A DNA stretch of 64,000 bases from Branchiostoma belcheri (Eukaryota; Chordata; Leptocardii; Amphioxiformes; Branchiostomatidae): NCBI RefSeq assembly GCF_001625305.1, contig NW_017804464.1, forward strand, positions 2,579,048 through 2,643,047, in the 5' to 3' direction. The notes under the pieces are model-generated. The model was not told the origin of the DNA, made no database searches, and worked only from the letters and a program-made list of their open reading frames with translations. Shown one piece after another: positions 1 to 12,003 of the stretch. The translations under genes and the position numbers were made by a program. Positions within the stretch are counted from its first letter, which is position 1, and each line of letters opens with the position of its first letter.

Positions 1-1005
1 CCCCCCCCGCGGCCAGACTCCCTTGGCCAATTTTACTCTCTTTTTTTCCACGATCCGTATTCCCGTAGAAAGGCCCAGTGGAGGCTACCTCTGTCCAGTA
101 ATTGTCCTGTTAGAAAGAGGTCAGTTTTTATCTTACAACTATGTTGTTATCTCTTGTACAGCGTTGTTACGGCCTGATCATGGAACAGTAGTTCTGTATA
201 CAACAGTTATGGCCTATTTCTTCTGGGTCAGATAACCACGACCCATGGCTAGCTGTGCAGATAGAGTAAATATTGTGCGACGTAGCGTATTATGGCATGG
301 ACAACTAGTAAACATACTTTTAAAGGCAACCAATGCAGTTTTAGGGCTTGGAGACCCAATTTTTCATAGCCAATAGTCTATAGTCGTTTACCTACATCCT
401 GAGTCGAAACCGCACTATCCCAATGTACATTGACCCTCGTGGAGCAAAAGTTCCCAACATTCTGACGGAAAATGGTCACTGGAAGGTCCCTTGCCTGATT
501 TTTAGGGTACCACCCAAAAAATAAAAGACTCATCTTGCGGCTTCTTTCTGCAGTTTTAAATGCCCAAAGTATGAAATGCTGACTCAAATGTGCTAATGTG
601 AAGCAGCATGTGTCAATATCATAAAGATTGAATAAATTCAGAATATTTCCAGTTTTGCTGCCCTAAAATAGAATTAACAAGGAAAATTATTTGGAACCCT
701 GAACTTCTATTGCTTAGATGTAGTAATGTTAATCTACCTACAATATACACGTAAGCAAGTCTTTGCTCAGTAGTGACCCTTTGATAAATTACAACCCGCA
801 TTTATCAGTGACTAATGTACCTTTGACATTCGTTTATACAAGGACGTTGTAAGCTCCTTGGTTTATAGGTTGAAACGTGTCAAGTAGCAAAGCCATGTCG
901 GTTCGAGTTCATAGCCTCCACCGGGTCTTTCTACGGGAAAACGGATCGTAGAATTCGGCAAAAAAGAGAGTAAAATTGGTCAAGGGAGTCCGGCCGCGGG
1001 GAGGT
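1..1005. mobile_element. inverted-repeat arms of TIR DNA element(s)
   Basis: The segment at about 8-89 is matched in reverse complement by about 912-1004; both carry GGCCGGACTCCCTTG-like, AATTTTACTCTCTTTTTT and TAGAAAG..GGAGGCTA blocks. The arms resemble the two ends of the 212-bp element at 9832-10043. In that element the TAGCCTC ends are outermost, whereas here they face inward. So these could be the arms of one element of about 1 kb, or the right end of one element cut by the window edge plus the left end of a second. A copy of a dispersed repeat (318-665, minus) lies between them. No transposase is visible. Confidence 0.55.
318..665 (-). repeat. dispersed repeat family A, copy 1
   Basis: In reverse complement this matches 3468-3845 and 38486-38838 along its length. 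Shared blocks include GGAAATATTCTGAATAA, AAGATGAGTCCTTTATTTT and TTTTTGCTCCA. No coding potential or clear terminal repeats are visible. Confidence 0.7.
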
Positions 1006-3467
1006 AGTTTCTAACTGCGCGGCCAGTCAAACCTACAAGGCGGTCAAACTCCCCTGACAAATACTAGTATTCTCCTATATATAGCCAGCGTAGTCAGTCT
1101 GGTAGAGACTAGGTTCGATTTATAATGAACGATTTTCGTTTCCCTCTGTGCATTGAGACAAAATATATACTGAGATATATTTCTTCGTGCTTTGTTTAAT
1201 TCATCAACAAAAAGTGTCTGACTAACGAACGTAACACACTGTATCACACACCCTCCATTATATTTATCAGTTTAAGTACGCCTAAAGCTGTCTCGATCTT
1301 AATTGATAAGACAAACACCACAATAGCTGGCGAGATCCTTATCGCCAAGGTACGTGAAATATTCAACACTGGATAAAGGAAAAAACAATAGCAGCAACGT
1401 TAACGCCCAGCCATTACCTGTCTGAGTTGAGGTGGCTTACGTTGATACCTTTATACCTAGAAAAACTTCAAATGTATGGCCATTTTAGCGTAACATTTTC
1501 CGATATGAATTCTACCTTTCTCTTAAGAAAGAGATCTTGACATTTAACGATTTTTAAAAGGTATTCAATTCAATTTCAGGACGTCTAGATTTTCATTTTT
1601 CTGGTCATTCTTTTAATGTATACGTAGTTAATTGAATCAACCATATCCCTTAGCATACTGAAATTTGTGAGGCAAAATACGATGTTGTTGACGGAAAACT
1701 GTTGCTTATTTTGTATCGTTGGATGGTTCTAGCTGTTTATTGGTAGTACATGTACGAAAAAATAAAATAGAGGGACTGCTCATGTGGCTTGTGTTTGGGC
1801 TATTTCGAATGCTGAAATGATTACTAAAAAGTACTAAGAAATGGCAGTAAAAGTTAATAGACAGATATGACAGATATCCTCATCCAGAGTATTTTCTCGC
1901 CCTGAAATTGCATTGGATGTCTTTCAGTTCAGAAAAAAAACAGCGCACAGTGAACCATGTCCGTGTGAATACAGGCGATGTGTTGTGGGTTGAGCCGGGC
2001 TTTGCCTGTCCAGGCGGGGGCCCAATTGTCTGTACAAAATGGGGAAGCCAAGCAGCAGCAAGTGGCTTTGTAGAACGCCCCGTCCTGTTTCTTCGCGCGT
2101 GTAAGGTCCTTTTCTTCTCCGGTCACGGATCGAGAAAGGACGGTCTTACCCGACTGGTTGGTTTGAATTCGAAACACGTCTAAAACAACAACAGCTAAAA
2201 AAAATAGTACAGGGTAAAACTTGTCTCTTCCAAACCGTAAAAAGGGTGAAATCGGGTCGTAATCGTTTGCGAGTCTGTCTGAGTGTTGTGGTCGACTGAA
2301 CGAAAAGATTAGTGTCAGGATACGGGTAGGTAAGTCCTAAAACTGTGCCAGATCATCTCAATTTGTCAGTTATTTGTTGAAATACATGACAAATTCGCAA
2401 AGTATTTTTTCTCTATAGCCTAGGGCTAGTGACAAAGAGTATGATACTGACGTGTACAGTTGAATCAATGAAAGTAGGCGAACACGTTTTCGCATCCAAA
2501 CTCTTAACGTCGACCTCTGACCTAGGCGTTGTTTGAACGCGGCACTATAATAACGCTGTAGTGTGTGTACTGGAGGTACAGATTAGCTCCCTGACCCACA
2601 AAAACCTACCAAACCCCCCTCCCTCCTCAAACGGTAAACCTGGCCTCTCCTCGCAAATACAGCTTTACCATTTGCATAATCTCTGCTCCACAGTTATAGA
2701 TTAGCCACTGTTTCAGACTACATCAACTTGTTGAAACGTTCCCACCCTAAACAATGGGATAAAACGCAGTTTTGTGTCGGTAAGTGTATACACATACCAC
2801 CGCTAGTTTATACACACCAGTTCGGTCCAAGCAGGTTGCTTAAAGAATGCGTTGTTACTATACTGACGAAAAACGGGGGCATGTATGTCACGCCAAAGTC
2901 ACTGTGATTAACAGGTTGGCGGTTTGAACGCCTGCAAGGTGTCAATGTGTGGTAAACAGACGATAATTTCACGGACGATTGTTCTAGCTCACCCGGAAGT
3001 CTGACGAAGATTTGCGGGCAAACAATTTCATTTTACCCGTCCCTCCACCCACTTTTCTCGTACACAACACTGTTTTCTGTTACCCAGGGGTCACTGAGAA
3101 CCGTTGGGATATCTTAGACGCACAGGTAAAGGTGAGATGTCGTCTTGCTTACCTTCTTGTACCAACGAAGACGCCCACTGAGGAAGGCAGATCGCAAGAA
3201 GCAGCACCCAGGTTTCCATCTTTCGTCTAACGCCTTTCTAGCACAACGTAGAACACAAACAAGTGGTCAGAGCCCCACTTAAAACAACAACGGAGAGAAA
3301 AAAGTCAAACATGGCACCGGGCCGGATAAGTTACCCTCGAGGGAGGTCGCTAGGTGAGACGTCACGTGACCCAACTTGACGTATTAAGTGGCGAAGCAGT
3401 TACAATGAGAGCAGGGTGTCACGTCCATCGGAGTGAGAGTAAACAGTGGCGCACACATAAACACGTT
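1006..3467. other. intergenic, nothing recognised
   Basis: AT-rich single-copy-looking DNA with only short open frames. None has splice-site support or a recognisable domain. A GC-rich patch around 1990-2120 has open frames on both strands but no family signature. Confidence 0.5.
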
Positions 3468-3845
3468 AAAGGCCCTCCGGTGCAATTTCAGGGCAGCAAA
3501 ACTGGAAATATCCTGAATAAGGCAACCTTTATGATATTGGCACATGCTGCTTCACATTAGCACATCTGAGTCAGTATTTCATACTTTGGGCTTTTAAAAC
3601 TACTGCAGAAACAAGCCCCAAGATGAGTCCTTTATTTTCTGAGTGGTATCCTAAAAATCAGGCAAGGGCCTTTCCAGTAACCATTTTCCGTCAGAACTTT
3701 GGGATTTTTTTGCTCCACGAGTCAATATACATTGGGATAGTGTGGTTTCAACTTAGAATTTAGATAAATGACTATTCAGATTTCCACATGCAAAATATTT
3801 TGTTTTGTATTGCCGCCTTGAATTTGCATATTGGATGCCTTTAAA
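3468..3845 (+). repeat. dispersed repeat family A, copy 2
   Basis: Plus-oriented copy of the element at 318-665 (reverse) and 38486-38838 (forward). It begins near a CCGGTGCAATTTCAG block and ends near TTGGATGCCTTTAAA. The third copy has the same boundary blocks (GGTACAATTTCAG and TTGGATGCCTTAAAA), so these probably mark the true element ends. Confidence 0.7.
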
Positions 3846-4624
3846 GGAAGGGTGTTGGCCATGGGAAAGGAACGAACGGAATGAAAACACGCCACGATAA
3901 GACGGGTGTAGAATTTTCAAGTGGCTGTGAAGTGACGGGTTTGTTTACATGCCGCCATTTACCTTAATGAATTATGTTACAGGGTTACCTTTCCTGTGGG
4001 TGGAAAGTGCTCGATGGAAAGTAGTTCAGGAGTGAGTGAAAACCGGAAAATACGGATCCATCCGCACCTATCCGTCATCTTTACACATACCTATATGAGC
4101 CGTAATAAATGCCTAAAGAAGAAAAATACGTCAACTTTCAATTTTACAATTTAAATGTTTTAATGACTATTTACGACATTGCTGAAAGGCTACATGAAAC
4201 CGGAAAATAAGGATCCATCCAGACCATGTAACGATGATATTTACGTACTCGTATAAAAGGTGTATAGATGCGCAAAGATTGAATATAAGTTAACGTTAAG
4301 CATGGTTGAAACTTCCGTAAATGCGGTTTTTCGTACCGTGTGAAAGTATCTTGAGGGTAGCAACTTTCCTCGTTTTGTAACGTTTTGATGCATTGTGTGG
4401 CCGTTCCTAAAAGTGCCGTTGTGTGCACACACGATTGTAAGTACGGACTGAACAGTCTATCATACGATATGGGCTTAAAACTGAAGCCAGACCTTCGTAG
4501 CCACAACAACTGATCATATGATACTACGACTGGAACAGGTGAAATGGATTTAACTGCTCAATGGTTTGAAGTGCGAGTATTTTTCTCAAGGTTTTCCTGG
4601 CATGCCAAAATAGGGTGGGATAAG

Positions 4625-4850
4625 AGTAACTTTACCATATAGAGAATTTCTAAATCTCTCTCTGGTAAATTGATGGAATAAAAGGGGTGCTATCCCATTA
4701 ATTCACCATATAGAGATTTTCTGAATCTCTTTCTGGCAAATTAATGGGATAACAGGGGTTTTATCCCATTAATTCACTATATAGTGAACTCTTGGTGGTA
4801 TAATGGGATAGCATTTTCGATTCTACCTATATCTATCCCATGTAAAAGTA
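4625..4850. repeat. about 71-bp tandem repeat, 3 units, partly palindromic
   Basis: The block ACCATATAGAG starts at 4634 and 4705, with a variant (ACTATATAG) at 4775. The intervening TATCCCATTAATTCAC and CTCTxTCTGG blocks repeat in register. TATCCCATTAAT and ATTAATGGGATA are complementary, so each unit can fold back. Confidence 0.75.
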
Positions 4851-4989
4851 GTTAGCACGTTTTTAAAGACAATACCTTTCAGTACTATAACTGACACACA
4901 TACACAAAATTACGCTGCATACACAAAATTTACTCCTTTCGTCTATCTGGAGTCTTTAATTTTTTTCTTCTTACAGAAAGGTAACAAAT

Positions 4990-4995
4990 TTTATT
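4990..4995 (-). terminator. candidate poly(A) signal of the SRCR receptor gene
   Basis: AATAAA on the minus strand, about 310 bases past the SRCR receptor stop codon. No closer canonical hexamer was noticed. Support is position and motif only. Confidence 0.35.
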
Positions 4996-5306
4996 GAGCC
5001 ATGAAGCAGTGCCAGCTGCTATACAAACTTAAAATTCTATATTTAGAAAAGATATAACTTTTATCGTATCATTATTATACATCATCAAAAGATTATCAAA
5101 TCAGTAAGTGAAGAAATTTTAGTATTGCAGAGGAATGAAGAACTATTGAATTCACAAACACACAATTAATACAAAATTATGAGAGAGCCTGTCATGTAGC
5201 AGAGATTGTGCTAGGACAAAAATAAAGCATTAGTGTACTTTGCAAAAAAAAAATACCATGAAAATGCAACACTTGTTCTTTTGATATCTACTCCCTGTGT
5301 AGATTT

Positions 5307-8300
5307 TTATCGCTTAGAGCTATCGTGTAGCAAAGGTGCTACAGAGTCATTTCCATGACGTGTTTGTTTATTCTTTTTGTTTACTAAGGCGTATTCCGGA
5401 ACTCTCTTGCTCCGGACATCCGACTTCTGTTTACTTTTTGGGTCATCGTCGTCGATCAAACGTTCGTCAATTGTACTGTAGTGCCTATCATCTCCGCAAG
5501 GTGGCGTGGATGGAGGTGGAGGGGCCTTTCTCTTGGTTTTGACCGGAGTGGCGTAGGTGACCTCAGAGGAGGAGGGGTTCAGTTGCACCTGCTCGGGCTC
5601 TGATTGGTCCGCGACCTGCGTGTAGGCGGGGCTTGGTGGGTGTGACGTCACGGGTACCTCTGGGTTATAAGGAGGAGGTCTGGACCACTCCGTTGTGTCT
5701 CTGAATGTAAATGTTAATGACCGAATTAATACTACATGAATTCATCGGTAAGTCGCACACGTAATGCATGTGCCGGCAAGAATCAAAACGGTAGCATGTC
5801 TAGAACACGAGATATCACACCGCTACAGTGCCGTATAAAGCCACTAGATTACCCATAATCGAACTTGACCTTGGTTATCCCAACCCTGACCTACCTACTA
5901 AATATCAGAAAGATACATGCACCACACCCCAAGTTATAACCGTTTAAAAATGGTCTACCCCTATATATGGTCTACCTAACACATAACCTACTCGGCGAAG
6001 GTAATAAATGTGGTCCCGACCAACCTTTTCCTCCGGAGGACGACAAGAAGAACCACAAGAATCACCAACAAGATGGCGATGATGACTGCACACACCGTGA
6101 TCGCCGCTATCGAGCCTGGGTCCAGATAAAAAGGAACACGCATATTTATCAAATGGCTAAAGTATGTTGCACCACTTGCAATGGAATGGGAGACACCCTT
6201 AACACACGCTCGCTTTATCTGTCAGAGCTGACAATGCGTTGACTGAAAAGAACCATCCCCCCTATCGTTACAAAGTTTAGACTAGTCCTAACCTGCCGAT
6301 AACGTCGCCGGCACACGATCCTCGTCAGACGGTGCCCTGGTACCGGGAGTTGGAGTTATGCTGTACGACTCCGGGAACGAGATTGCCTTGCTGGAACCTG
6401 TGGATACGAAAGTGAGTTTGATATATAAAACTTTTAAACCTCTTCATGGAAAGAAAGAAAGTCACACAAATTACGTAGAGAACAAATGTCAACTTTATGT
6501 TCAGTTGGTATAATTGCCCTTTCGCGTAACAGACCAGCTTCTTGGGCACGTGGAATGTTCTGTCACTCCTAACATTTGCACACCTAACTACAGGTGTTGT
6601 TTTGATGCTATCTAGTGAGGATGGCCCTATTGTGCTTCACGACAATGCATATGAGTCACGACTTACCGTTACATCTGACGGCCACAGCCTCCCCCGTCCC
6701 ACATCCTGCACGGCCCGCCTCCCCCGGCCCCCACGCCGCCCTCTCAAACACACACCGTCTCAGCCTGTCCTCAGTCCCCGTGCACCGCGTGCCGTTTATC
6801 CACACAGGGCTCCTAAAACTATCGCCGTTCTGCACGGACGGAATGTTCTCGGCGTTGCTGTGGAAACCGTTCCCATAGAAACCGAGTTCCCTGCAGACGA
6901 CAGCGCCCTCCCTGTGCGCGGCCCAGTCTCTGTCACAGACCACGCCCCACCTGCCTCTGTGGTACACCTCCACACGGCCTTCTGATTGGGCGACACCGCC
7001 AGCCAATCGCACTCCAGCTTTTATTGACAAGCGGGAGGACAGTATAATGATTTTAATTACTTAGCAACACAACGTCCTGATACTCATACATCTTGTTATA
7101 CGTTGGCCAGTAGTACTTTCTTAAGAAATTAATATCAGTCAATGAAACGATGTTCTTAAGTGTTCTTCTCGTCGAAAAGGTCTTTAAAAATGAAAAACAG
7201 AATCACACAGTAGACAGAATCATGTCCATACCTTCACACAGCAGGCCCACATCCTCGGAGTGGCTACAGTCTCCCACCTGTAGTTTGTTGCAGCTCAACA
7301 GACTGCGCTCGGAGCCGTTACAGGCCAGCACGTACCGCGGTGTCGGGACGCCCTCTGGCGCCTGCGGGAAGTACTCCTCCGACCATCTCCAGTCGACTGC
7401 GCCGGGAAACCCAAGCTGACGACAAGCGACCTGAAACGTTTAAAATTGATTTCTGTATTTCCAGGGTTTTTTTCCATTTTAGAATATTTCTGGATTAGAA
7501 CCTGTAATGAATTAGAGTCAGACGGGAAGAAGAAATGACACCATATTCCATCAGAAGTCTAAAGAGGACGCACTTTATCACTCGGTCAACTCGGTCCACT
7601 CGGTCCACTCGGTCAACTCGGTCCACTACCCTGGTCAACTCGGTCAACTCGGTCAACTCGGTCAACTCGGTCAACTCGGTCCACTACTCTGGTCAACTCG
7701 GTCAACTCGGTCAACTCGATCAATGGGTCAACTCGGTCCACTCGGTCAACTCGGTCAACTCGGTCCACTACCTTGGTCAACTCGGTCAACTCGATCAACT
7801 CGATCAACTCGGTCAACTCGGTCAACTCGGTCCACTACCCTGGTCAACTCGGTCAACTCGGTCAACTCGGTCAACTCGGTCAACTCGGTCAACTCGGTCA
7901 ACTCGGTCAACTCGGTCAACTCGGTCAACTCGGTCAACTCGATCAACTCGGTCAACTCGGTCCACTACCCTGGTCAACTCGGTCAACTACCCTGGTCAAC
8001 TACCCTGGTCAACTCATCAACTCGGTCAACTCGGTCAACTACCCTGGTCAACTCGGTCAACTCGGTCAACTCGGTCAACTCGATCAACTCGGTCAACTCG
8101 GTCAACTCGGTCCACTACCCTGGTCAATTCGGTCAACTCGGTCCACTCGATCAACTCGGTCAACTCGATCAACTCGATCAACTCGGTCAACTCGGTCAAC
8201 TCGGTTTTTCAGGTTTCGCAATACCGTAAGTTGCAGGCAATCTTTCGTGCACCTGCACAACCGTTGTACCAGCTCACCTGTGCCTCCGGGTCTCCCCAGC

Positions 8301-11300
8301 TCCGACCACACACGGTGGTCCAGACACCGTCCAACAGCACCTCCAGGCGGCCCTGGTGCGGTACTGCACCCCCGGACAGACGAACTCGATCTACGCAAAT
8401 TGTGAAGCAAAAAACCTTTATTTCTTTCTCCTACATGTATAACAGGGCCAATTAGAGGCCTTTGAAATAACGAGCCAAAGAATCCATGGTTCATAAAACC
8501 GCATAATCCGAAGGAAATGTTTTGGTAGGCATTCCTCCAAAACTATACTATATAGGTATTACAGTTTCCAGTCTGTAGTTTCCAGTGCTGTTCGCTGATA
8601 AAAGACAACGGTTGTTTTGGCGCAGACATGTCAATCATATGGATGAGTAGTCACGCATGGGTCTGAAGGCTTAATGCAAGTGTTGACCGCTTTAAGAGAC
8701 GTGTAGAAATAACAAGTGTCTGGGAGAACGTTTCTGTGTAAACATGTTGTTCAACACATCCATTAAGAACACACAGGTGAAACGGGGGCGGGTCGTTATA
8801 TATCCTGGAGGGTATATTAAATTAGTAACAATAACACTGTATTACAGAAAATTTCCATACATTTCCGTTATTTAATTGGGTTTGAAGATAGTGAAAGCAA
8901 ACGTATATCTATAACCTGGTATTCAGTCTATCGTGGTTGGGGCGGGTTTTCTTCAGGGCTGCTGAGGATTTTTCTGGGCAGGAGTTTGAATAGACCCACT
9001 ACACTCCTACCGGGCGGCCTGTTGTACTGTGCGGGGGAAAACTATTAGAGCCCCGAAGAGAACCTGCCCCAACCACGATGGACTGGACACCAGGTTGGTA
9101 TCATCTATGAATGTCCCACCTTTACAGAAGACGCTCGCTACATCGTCCCCCAGACCACACCTGACTCTTGTCTCTCTGCACTCGGACAAAGAGGCTGAAC
9201 CTGAGAGGGGGCAGTTCATCACATTATACAACATCTTCCTCCAAAACAATAACTATCTGTGTGTGTCCTTCTTTTCTATCTAAGATCTTTTAATTCTTAG
9301 CAGTAGATATCATAAGCATGTACTCTCAAACAAAGAGCCAGAAAAGTGAATAGAACATCATCTACGGTTTGCTGGTATAAATTCTATTATTACTATGATT
9401 GAAGTACGTTTTTAAGGGCCTTATTTCCGACGTTTAGGAACCACAACACTCAAGGAATTGGCTATACATGTCAAGAAGAATCAACCAAGGCGACAGCGAA
9501 CACTCTTAGTTTGCTTATCCATCCATTGAGTCACTCATTCATTCAGTACTACGAAATATAGCGATGTGAGTCACTAGAATATCAAACATTTATTTTCGCT
9601 CTCGTAACGGAAGATGCCATGAATAAAATCTAATTTATGAGGCCTGTGTCCGTACTTGTCAACACTACTCTGATAACAGATTCGTGTTTTCCCCATTAAT
9701 GACTAATTCCTACAAGTTCTAATCCTTGTACCATCTGTACAGTCGGTCATTGATGAATGCCAAGACGTTTCCGTGACATTCTGTACCAGGAACAACACAT
9801 GTGCTGACAACACAAGAACACACACACTCTCTAGCCTCTACCGGGCTTCGGAAGGCGGCCGGAAAGAGTAGAAATTGGCCAAACATGCCGAGGGAGTTGG
9901 TCCGCTAGAAAGTACCGTTTGCCGCACCCGTGGGTCGCAAAATGTACCCTTTCTGGTCGGCTAAGTTCCCTGGTATACTATTCCCTTTATTTTGGCCAAT
10001 TTCTACTATTTTTCCAGCGATCCGCGGTGCCTGGTAGAGGCTACACACTCTCTCCACAACAACAGGAAATACGCCCTCACCGCACCTGGCAAACAGTCAA
10101 ACCCTCGGGGATAGATCGTCTGGCTTCCCTTTCCGAAGAACGAAGTTCTCATGCCGTACGTGGACTTGGGGAATTGCAGGTCCCCGAAGCCCAGTTCCCG
10201 ACAGACCGTCCTGGCGGCGGGGATGGTCCAGTCGTACCCGCATAGAGAGAACCAGCGGGCCGAGTCGTACACTTCAACCCGCCCCTCGGACTCCGAGTCT
10301 CCGTCAGTGAGGCGTACTGAGGAGAGATAGGACGGGATAGGGTCGGATTTCTAACTTTGTTTGAGGTCGACATTTTCCACATTCTTGTCGCCGTAAGGTA
10401 TACGACAACCTGACAGTTACTGAGTACAGACCGCTTGTTACGTCTCTCGGTCAATTTGGTTTGTAGATTCGGAACCGAGTAACGTTAATCAATCAACTTG
10501 GCATGTGGTAAGCTCGCTCACAGGGCGCGCATTTAAGGGAAGAGGGGAGGGTGGGAGCAAATTGTGCTTCTTTCTCACTCTAGGTCCCTGCTAGGCCAGA
10601 GTAACATAACGTGTACTGACAATGTTCAATTATAATGATCTTTATGAATGATCTAAACTAATATATAGATTTTCCGTTTGTTTTGAGATACAAAATCACA
10701 CACAGCCGTGGTAAATATAAAATTTCACAATATAAAAAATATACGCTTAAGATTAGCAATATACGTAATACTTATATGTGTAAATAAAAGTATAATCCTG
10801 AAAACGTCATTATGAATATAATGGTAGCGTCCAGTTCTACACCCTTTTCCGTAGTGTAATGGTAGCGTCCAGTTCTACACCCTTTTCCGTAGTGTAATGG
10901 TAGCGTCCAGTTCTACACCCTTTTCCGTAGTGTAATGGTTTCTCCCAAACAGGTGGTTGAGATGAGTACCTAAAACGCCCCCCCCCCCATTTCCCGTTTT
11001 TTTAGGCCGGAAATATCAGTGTTGACGTACATTCCGGCGGGTGTGAGGCCTGGCTCAGGTAACAGCCCAGACAAAACCACTGTGTACTCGGGAATTCCTG
11101 CTACAAAACGAACGGTGAGCGGCAACAATGTCGTCCCACCGCCGGCAAGACATGAGTCATCTGCCCGCTAGGGATGCGGTCACAGTCTCGTAAATTAGCT
11201 AATCCCGATTAGACTGCTTCAAAACTAATTACTTCTACAGGATCAATCCCTGTCGCAAGCTGAAAAGCTGAACATTTTCTTGTAATGACTAAATTCCAAC

Positions 11301-11527
11301 GTAAATCTCCATAAGACTGTGGTATTTCAACTGACAATATATCTACTGCAACCGAGTACATAACCTGCACAGCTACAGATGTATGACCGCTAGACTAATA
11401 ACACTTGTACGTAATATGACATTGGCAGTAACATATTCTGTCGCCACCTACCTTTCTGTACAACGGCAACAGCGAGTTGAAACGTTACAGCGGCGAAAAG
11501 CACACACGTCCAACCTCGTACAGCCAT
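5307..11527 (-). CDS. three-SRCR-domain type I membrane receptor
   Basis: Model of 8 exons: 11527-11452, 10316-10081, 9234-9120, 8390-8278, 7430-7232, 7017-6667, 6115-6025, 5700-5307. All junctions are GT-AG with matching phases; the sum is 1575 nt, giving 524 aa. Residues 1 to about 22 are a signal peptide (start MAVRGWTCVLF). SRCR1 is about 26-142, SRCR2 143-246 and SRCR3 247-363, each opening with VRL and containing CRxLGF. SRCR2 and SRCR3 have six cysteines (group A pattern); SRCR1 shows a seventh. SRCR1 and SRCR2 are each split by an intron, while SRCR3 is one exon. The TM exon encodes about residues 367-388 (core AVIIAILLVILVVLLVVL) followed by RRKR. The 130-aa tail has PPPY, TYATP, YSTI and YALV motifs and a proline run (APPPPSTPP), suggesting WW, SH3 or phosphotyrosine docking. 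The ligand is unknown; scavenging or pathogen recognition is the family inference. The SRCR1 internal junction (10081/9234) is the least certain. Confidence 0.87.
7581..8206. repeat. 9-bp minisatellite (GGTCAACTC)n with variants
   Basis: About 625 bp of GGTCAACTC units interspersed with GGTCCACTC, GATCAACTC and a longer spacer ending CTACCCTGGTCAACTC. The period is a multiple of three, so most frames stay open and translate to TRS/QLG/NSV (plus) or DRV/ELT (minus) repeats. It lies in the intron that splits SRCR domain 2 (between exons 8390-8278 and 7430-7232). It is not coding in the receptor frame, because that frame reaches a stop shortly after the 8278 donor. Confidence 0.93.
9832..10043. 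mobile_element. 212-bp MITE with 9-bp target-site duplication
   Basis: The left end TAGCCTCTACCGGGC..GTAGAAATTGGCCA and the right end TGGCCAATTTCTAC..GGTAGAGGCTA are imperfect inverted repeats of about 50 bp. CACACTCTC flanks both sides exactly (9823-9831 and 10044-10052). A 9-bp duplication suggests a Mutator-like family, although the duplicated sequence is low complexity. The element lies in the intron inside SRCR1, with its right end 38 bp from the 10081 donor. The terminal blocks resemble those at 8-89 and 912-1004. Confidence 0.75.
10820..10940. repeat. 38-bp tandem repeat, three copies
   Basis: The unit contains TGGTAGCGTCCAGTTCTACA followed by CCCTTTTCCGTAGTG and is repeated three times with essentially no divergence, plus a partial fourth start. 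It lies in intron 1 of the SRCR receptor gene. The lack of divergence implies recent expansion. Confidence 0.9.
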
Positions 11528-12003
11528 TCTGTCGACCGGCGAAGAACAACAACAATGGTCGGTGCACCGCGGGTTAGTCTAGACCCTCCTAACTGAGCCG
11601 ACGATTTGTAGGTGAGGACAAATAGCGCGGTGTTGAGTTGCATGGCGTCACGTGAACTCTCGGGGGCCCCACAACATCACGCCTACGGTAGAGGGTATAA
11701 TACTGCACGGCTTTATCATATACACCACGTACGTGCGATGGCTACGAACCAAGTCCAGCTACCGCCAACCTTAACGACAAAATCGTCCGTTGAAACCATG
11801 CCAGGTCTTCAAACCGCGATCAATTGTTTAAAATCCGCCTCGCTTGGCGAGTTTTGATGTGCCTTTCCTCTTAGGAGGCAGTGACCCGTTCTAGCTCTCG
11901 GCTCCTACAGAATCCAGGGGGCGATTTCACCGTACTACCGCGCTCCAGATGCCCACAATGTGATCACGTCTGTCCTGTTAGTGGACGTCTCCAGTTATTG
12001 TTA

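Noticed and set aside
6542..6985. Plus-strand 147-aa open frame
   Set aside because: Antisense shadow of the SRCR3 exon.
7535..8455. Plus-strand 306-aa open frame of TRS/QLG/NSV repeats, plus similar frames on both strands
   Set aside because: By-product of a 9-bp minisatellite whose period is a multiple of three; no start context, splice support or domain, and it lies in an SRCR intron.
10820..10940. Three identical 38-bp direct repeats, considered as a CRISPR-like array
   Set aside because: Units are contiguous with no spacers, and the context is an animal gene intron.
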